Positions 60,488 through 64,000 of a stretch of 64,000 nt of DNA are shown piece by piece. Below the pieces are notes generated by a model. That model ran no database searches, was not told the DNA's origin, and saw nothing but the letters and a program-made list of their open reading frames with translations. The DNA is taken from positions 1 to 64,000 of the forward strand of contig NZ_NUUX01000009.1 in assembly GCF_002564465.1 (NCBI RefSeq), given 5' to 3'. The position numbers were made by a program, and so were the translations under genes. Each line of letters starts with the position of its first letter. Within the stretch, counting starts at the first letter, position 1. Origin of the DNA: Bacillus sp. AFS088145 (GTDB taxonomy: Bacteria > Bacillota > Bacilli > Bacillales > Bacillaceae_G).

Positions 60488-61060
60488 ATGGAGTTCATTA
60501 AAACAAACATGAAATTAGATGCAAAAGGATTAGCTTGTCCAATGCCGATTGTAAAGACTAGAAAAGCAATGAAGGATTTAGATAATGGGCAAGTAATCGA
60601 GGTTCAAGCGACTGATAAAGGTTCAAAAGCAGACATTAAAGCTTGGGCGGAAAGCACTGGAAATCAATACTTAGGAACAATCGAAAATGGAGAAGTATTA
60701 CTTCATTATTTAAGAAAATCTTCAGATGAAAATACAATTGAAAAAAGATTTGAAAACGTCATTTCAAACGATCAATTAAGTCAAAAGCTACAAAACGAAA
60801 ATATAATCGTTTTAGATGTAAGAGAAGAAGCAGAATTTGTATTTAATCATATACCAAATGCGGTATCAATCCCTTTAGGTGAATTAGAGAAACGTATGAG
60901 AGAATTAAATAAAGAAAATGAAATATATATCGTTTGCAGAACTGGAAACCGTAGTGATCTTGCTGCTCAATTACTAGTTTCTAGCGGCTTTACTAACGTG
61001 TTTAATGTCATACCTGGAATGACTGAGTGGTCTGGGGAAACAGCAAGCATAAAAGGTTAA
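60488..61060 (+). CDS. yrkF: TusA-rhodanese fusion protein (YrkF-like)
   Basis: The protein has 190 residues. Residues 8-77 form a TusA domain with the catalytic CPMP motif (Cys17 in LDAKGLACPMPIVKTRKAM). Residues 92-187 form a rhodanese domain with Cys150 in IVCRTGNRS. It matches B. subtilis YrkF, and it equals S. aureus CstA without the DsrE domain. It shuttles persulfide between the rhodanese and TusA cysteines within one chain. Ribosome-binding site GCGGAGG. Confidence 0.9.
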   Translation: MEFIKTNMKLDAKGLACPMPIVKTRKAMKDLDNGQVIEVQATDKGSKADIKAWAESTGNQYLGTIENGEVLLHYLRKSSDENTIEKRFENVISNDQLSQKLQNENIIVLDVREEAEFVFNHIPNAVSIPLGELEKRMRELNKENEIYIVCRTGNRSDLAAQLLVSSGFTNVFNVIPGMTEWSGETASIKG

Positions 61061-61083
61061 TCTAATTTTTTTTGAAAGAAAAT

Positions 61084-61099
61084 ATACTATGGGGGGTAT
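61084..61099. promoter_or_regulatory. CstR-type half operator O6 overlapping a ribosome-binding site
   Basis: ATACTATGGGGGGTAT has a perfect right half and a partial left half of the box. It includes the GGGGGG ribosome-binding site of the next gene. Confidence 0.35.
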
Positions 61100-61104
61100 A
61101 AAAG

Positions 61105-62232
61105 ATGGCAGTCACAGCAATGTCTGCAAAAGAGATTACAAAAAAAATATTTGATAAAGAAGAACTATTTATTCTAGATGTAAGAAATACTGATGATTAT
61201 AATGATTGGAAAATAGAAGGTTCAAATTTTGAACATTTAAATATACCTTATTTTGATTTACTTGATGGGGTTGAAGACATTTTAGAAAAGATTCCTACAA
61301 GTACAGATGTTTTAGTTGTGTGTGCTAAAGAAGGATCTTCCATCATGATTGCAGAGATGCTTTCAGACGAGGGACTAGACGTAGCCTATCTTAAAGGCGG
61401 AATGAAAGAGTGGAGTGAACATTTAGAGCCAGTAAAAATTGCAGATTTGAAAAATGGAGGAGAGCTGTATCAATTTGTCAGAATCGGTAAGGGATGTTTA
61501 TCCTACATGGTTATCTCAAATAATGAGGCTGCTATAATAGATTCTACTCGAATGACGGATATCTATATTGATTTTGCAAATACAAAGAGCGCAAAAATTA
61601 CAAATGTATTTGATACTCACCTTCATGCAGACCATATTTCTGGTGGAAGAAAAATTGCTGAGATTACGGGAGCAACATACTGGTTACCACCAAAGGATGC
61701 TAAAGAGCTTACTTTTGAATATAGTCCATTAGAAGATGGTAATAAGGTAATGATTGGTGAAACAGCAATCAGTATTGAGGCTTTTTATTCACCAGGTCAT
61801 ACAATCGGATCAACTTCATTTGTTATTGATGAAAAGTTCTTATTTTCTGGTGATATTTTATTTATCGATTCAATTGGAAGACCCGATCTTGCTGGTATGG
61901 CAGAGGATTGGGTAGGGGACTTACGCGAAACCCTTTATAAAAAATACCGAAATTTATCGCTTGAATTAATCGTGCTACCATCACATTTTATGGTGATTAG
62001 TGAATTGAACGAGGATGGTAGTGTTTATAAAAAATTAGGATATTTATTTGATCAGAATCATGGATTGAACATTGAAAGTGAAAGTGAGTTTAGAAAGTTA
62101 GTAACTGAGAACTTACCGCCACAACCAAACTCATATCAAGAAATCCGTGAAGTTAATATGGGCAAAATTAGTTTAAATGAAGAAAAACAGAGAGAAATGG
62201 AAATTGGTCCAAATCGCTGTGCAGTACGATAA
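61105..62232 (+). CDS. yrkH: Rhodanese-metallo-beta-lactamase protein, persulfide dioxygenase type (YrkH-like)
   Basis: The protein has 375 residues. Residues 5-107 form a rhodanese domain with Cys73 (VVCAKEGSS). Residues 112-340 are a metallo-beta-lactamase fold with the metal motif [10 protein letters not shown] (His172, His174, Asp176, His177), SPGHTIGS and [16 protein letters not shown], typical of ETHE1/CstB persulfide dioxygenases. It oxidises persulfides to sulfite or thiosulfate. The domain order (rhodanese first) is opposite to S. aureus CstB, where the dioxygenase domain comes first. It has a short C-terminal tail ending NRCAVR. Confidence 0.9.
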   Translation: MAVTAMSAKEITKKIFDKEELFILDVRNTDDYNDWKIEGSNFEHLNIPYFDLLDGVEDILEKIPTSTDVLVVCAKEGSSIMIAEMLSDEGLDVAYLKGGMKEWSEHLEPVKIADLKNGGELYQFVRIGKGCLSYMVISNNEAAIIDSTRMTDIYIDFANTKSAKITNVFDTHLHADHISGGRKIAEITGATYWLPPKDAKELTFEYSPLEDGNKVMIGETAISIEAFYSPGHTIGSTSFVIDEKFLFSGDILFIDSIGRPDLAGMAEDWVGDLRETLYKKYRNLSLELIVLPSHFMVISELNEDGSVYKKLGYLFDQNHGLNIESESEFRKLVTENLPPQPNSYQEIREVNMGKISLNEEKQREMEIGPNRCAVR

Positions 62233-62253
62233 TGAGACTTGGAGGAGAATAGA

Positions 62254-62481
62254 ATGGAAGCTACAAAATTATTAGATGCAAAAGGCTTAGCATGTCCAAT
62301 TCCAATTGTAAAAACAAGAAAAGCAATTGCAGAGATTGAAGCAGGCGAAGTATTAGAAATTCATGTCACTGATAAAGGTGCTAAAAACGACCTTGCAGCT
62401 TGGGCTAAATCAGGTGGACACGAATTATTAAATTATACCGAAGAAGACAATGTTTTAAAATTTTGGATTAAAAAAGGTTAA
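62254..62481 (+). CDS. yrkI: TusA-family sulfur carrier (YrkI-like)
   Basis: The protein has 75 residues from ATG 62254 after GGAGGAG. It has the single TusA fold with Cys14 in LLDAKGLACPIPIVKTRKAI. The N-terminal 30 residues are almost the same as those of the TusA domain in the fusion gene upstream, so the two arose by duplication. It accepts persulfide sulfur from rhodanese or DsrE partners. Confidence 0.9.
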   Translation: MEATKLLDAKGLACPIPIVKTRKAIAEIEAGEVLEIHVTDKGAKNDLAAWAKSGGHELLNYTEEDNVLKFWIKKG

Positions 62482-62503
62482 GCTAATAGATTAATAGGAA
62501 AAT

Positions 62504-62524
62504 GAGAGGTAATAGTTACATCTC
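62504..62524 (+). repeat. Hairpin between yrkI-like and exporter genes
   Basis: GAGAGGTAA and TTACATCTC (8 of 9 pairing, TAG loop) lie 25 bp before the exporter start and are followed by a short T-rich stretch. It may attenuate the last gene. Confidence 0.4.
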
Positions 62525-62549
62525 CTTTTCTATTATAGGAGGACTTTAA

Positions 62550-63341
62550 ATGGAGTGGACCTTAATTTTAGTACTTTTCTTAGTTGGTTTTTTTGGGTCC
62601 TTTATTTCAGGAATGGTAGGAATTGGTGGAGCGATTATAAATTATCCAATGCTCCTATTTATTCCTCCATTATTAGGATTTGCTGCTTTCACACCACATC
62701 AAGTTTCAGGTATAAGTGCCGTCCAAGTAGTATTTGCAACTTTAGGTGGAGTATTAAGCTATCGTAAAAGCGGTTATCTAAACAAAAAAGTAATAGTAAG
62801 TATGGGAATAAGTGTACTAATAGGAAGTTTTCTTGGTGGATTCGGTTCAAATCTACTTTCAGAACATGGAATTAATCTTGTATACGGAATTTTAGCAATG
62901 ATTGCGGTCGTTTTAATGTTTATTCCTAGAAAAAACGTCGAGATGTCAGCGGATGGTCAAATTTCAATTAATGTATGGCTTGCGGCTGGCCTAGCATTTG
63001 TTGTGGGCACTAGTGCAGGGATTGTTGGTGCAGGAGGAGCATTTCTGTTAGTACCAATCATGTTAACGATCTTAAAAATACCAACTCGTGTGACTATTGC
63101 ATCGTCATTAGCCATTACATTTATCTCATCAATAGGCGTAACGATCGGCAAAATTTCTACTGGTCAGGTTGAAATTTTGCCGACAATTATTGTTGTAATT
63201 GCAAGTTTAATCGCTTCACCATTAGGTGCAAAAATAGGCAAACAAACAAAAACACAGGTTTTACGAGGGATTCTGGCAGTTCTAATTGGTTTTACTGCTT
63301 TGAAAATTTGGATTACGATTATAAAATCATGGATTAGTTGA
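62550..63341 (+). CDS. yrkJ: TauE/SafE-family sulfite exporter of the persulfide operon (YrkJ-like)
   Basis: The protein has 263 residues with an ATG after AGGAGG and eight membrane helices. Family motifs occur in both halves: [20 protein letters not shown] and [22 protein letters not shown]. It is last in the operon, so it most likely exports the sulfite or thiosulfate made by the dioxygenase. The S. aureus cst locus carries a TauE homologue in the same role. A strong terminator follows. Confidence 0.9.
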   Translation: MEWTLILVLFLVGFFGSFISGMVGIGGAIINYPMLLFIPPLLGFAAFTPHQVSGISAVQVVFATLGGVLSYRKSGYLNKKVIVSMGISVLIGSFLGGFGSNLLSEHGINLVYGILAMIAVVLMFIPRKNVEMSADGQISINVWLAAGLAFVVGTSAGIVGAGGAFLLVPIMLTILKIPTRVTIASSLAITFISSIGVTIGKISTGQVEILPTIIVVIASLIASPLGAKIGKQTKTQVLRGILAVLIGFTALKIWITIIKSWIS

Positions 63342-63357
63342 AAAAGGATTAACTATA

Positions 63358-63396
63358 AAAAACAGAAAAACTATTTTGGGAGTTTTTCTGTTTTTC
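63358..63396 (+). terminator. Intrinsic terminator of the AAACAGAAAA family
   Basis: AAACAGAAAAACT pairs with AGTTTTTCTGTTT and is followed by T5. It ends the sulfur operon. Confidence 0.8.
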
Positions 63397-63559
63397 TATT
63401 AGTCTTTAATATGGTGCTAGATGTGAGCTCCTTTTTGTTGCTTCTTATAGCAATATTCTTAAATAAAATTTGCTAATTTTGTACTATTTTAATTAAAATA
63501 GAACTAGTCGTTTTTTTAAGCCTTAACTAAAAATTAAAATGAAATGGAGAATGATTTAA

Positions 63560-63910
63560 ATGACTAATCAGAATGAAACGAACGCTTTACCGCCAAAAAC
63601 ATGTACGATTGAACGCCTTGTTACGCTTCAAGAGGATGTTGAAAAGGTATTGGCAGGACAAAAAACTGCTACTCGCCGAAACGGAAGATATGCAGATGTT
63701 GGGGAAGTGATGACCCTTCAAAATAATCAGTATGTTGTTGAAAAAGTTTACTCTCAAGCCCTTGGTGAATTGACAGATGAGCATGCTAAGCAGGAAGGCT
63801 ATTCGACTGTAGAAGAGTATAAGCAATCGATCCTGTCAATCCATCCTGGAATGCCTTGGCTGCCAAATATGAGGGTATGGGTTCATGAGTTCCGTTTCAT
63901 CCAAGATTAA
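63560..63910 (+). CDS. ASCH-domain protein
   Basis: The protein has 116 residues, ATG after GGAGA at loose spacing. The ASCH pattern is visible: VEKVLAGQKTATRRNGRYADVGEVMTLQNNQYVVEKVYSQALGEL, then the typical EGYSTVEEYKQSI and PNMRVWVHEFRFI ending. ASCH domains resemble PUA domains and bind RNA or modified nucleosides. Precise function is unknown. A separate transcript is likely, because a terminator lies upstream. Confidence 0.8.
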   Translation: MTNQNETNALPPKTCTIERLVTLQEDVEKVLAGQKTATRRNGRYADVGEVMTLQNNQYVVEKVYSQALGELTDEHAKQEGYSTVEEYKQSILSIHPGMPWLPNMRVWVHEFRFIQD

Positions 63911-63915
63911 TTTAT

Positions 63916-64000
63916 ATGCTGTATAGACTGCTTCTTTACATACATATTGCTAGTGTAATCTTATCAATTGGTCCTTTTTTTGTATTGATTCCGATACTCA
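63916..64000 (+). CDS. Membrane protein, N-terminal part (cut by window end)
   Basis: The ATG at 63916, six bases after the ASCH stop, opens a hydrophobic reading of 28 codons (MLYRLLLYIHIASVILSIG and on) that runs off the window. The segment is a clear first membrane helix and looks like the opening of DUF2269-type membrane proteins. Nothing more can be said without the rest. Confidence 0.45.
   Translation, partial: MLYRLLLYIHIASVILSIGPFFVLIPIL

Overview
The window is about 64 kb of AT-rich chromosomal DNA from a spore-forming, low-GC Gram-positive bacterium of the Bacillaceae. The evidence is a gerA/gerB/gerC-type germination operon, an SspL-like spore protein, a PaiA orthologue, B. subtilis-like bio and yrk genes, strong AGGAGG ribosome-binding sites, many TTG and GTG starts, and U-rich intrinsic terminators. 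No rRNA, tRNA, CRISPR array, prophage or intact insertion sequence was seen. A decayed tyrosine recombinase and a few gene fragments are the only traces of mobile DNA.

Layout. 0-8.3 kb: a secreted FN3/SH3 protein, a broken membrane-protein gene, a DinB-family protein, the recombinase pseudogene, and a DMT exporter divergent from a MocR-type regulator. 8.4-11.4 kb: an NCS2 nucleobase permease and a cyanase/carbonic anhydrase pair divergent from an Lrp-type regulator. 11.6-16.3 kb: the germination operon and a DUF421 membrane protein. 16.6-28.7 kb: a cation/proton antiporter, a PrmC-like methyltransferase, sspL, a GNAT/YczE pair divergent from marR-paiA, an MMPL exporter divergent from tetR, and the sulfur-oxyanion-type exporters YeiH and TauE/SafE. 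29-37 kb: an AcrB-type RND pump divergent from a two-component system, a DedA-PAP2 fusion and an MFS transporter. 37-41 kb: a partial biotin locus (bioA divergent from bioY-bioD-bioB) with a BirA-type operator.

41-54.5 kb is a complete oligosaccharide utilisation locus that matches E. coli ycjMNOPQRSTU-W: GH13_18 phosphorylase, ABC importer, the ycjQRS-type guloside/glucoside interconversion trio, GH65 kojibiose phosphorylase, beta-phosphoglucomutase and a LacI regulator. It ends in a glycerate kinase. That addition suggests the GH13_18 enzyme splits glucosylglycerate into glucose-1-phosphate and glycerate, and that the kinase takes the glycerate. Two almost identical 16-bp LacI-type operators lie between the promoter and the first gene.

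54.5-57.3 kb holds a chromate transporter and D-serine dehydratase. 57.4-63.4 kb is a reactive-sulfur (persulfide) regulon: a class V cysteine-desulfurase-like enzyme, CstR, a DsrE-like protein, rhodanese, TusA-rhodanese, rhodanese-metallo-beta-lactamase (persulfide dioxygenase type), TusA and a TauE/SafE exporter. Six copies of a 16-bp ATACCC-N4-GGGTAT box lie in front of these genes. The window ends in an ASCH-domain protein and the start of a membrane protein cut by the window edge.
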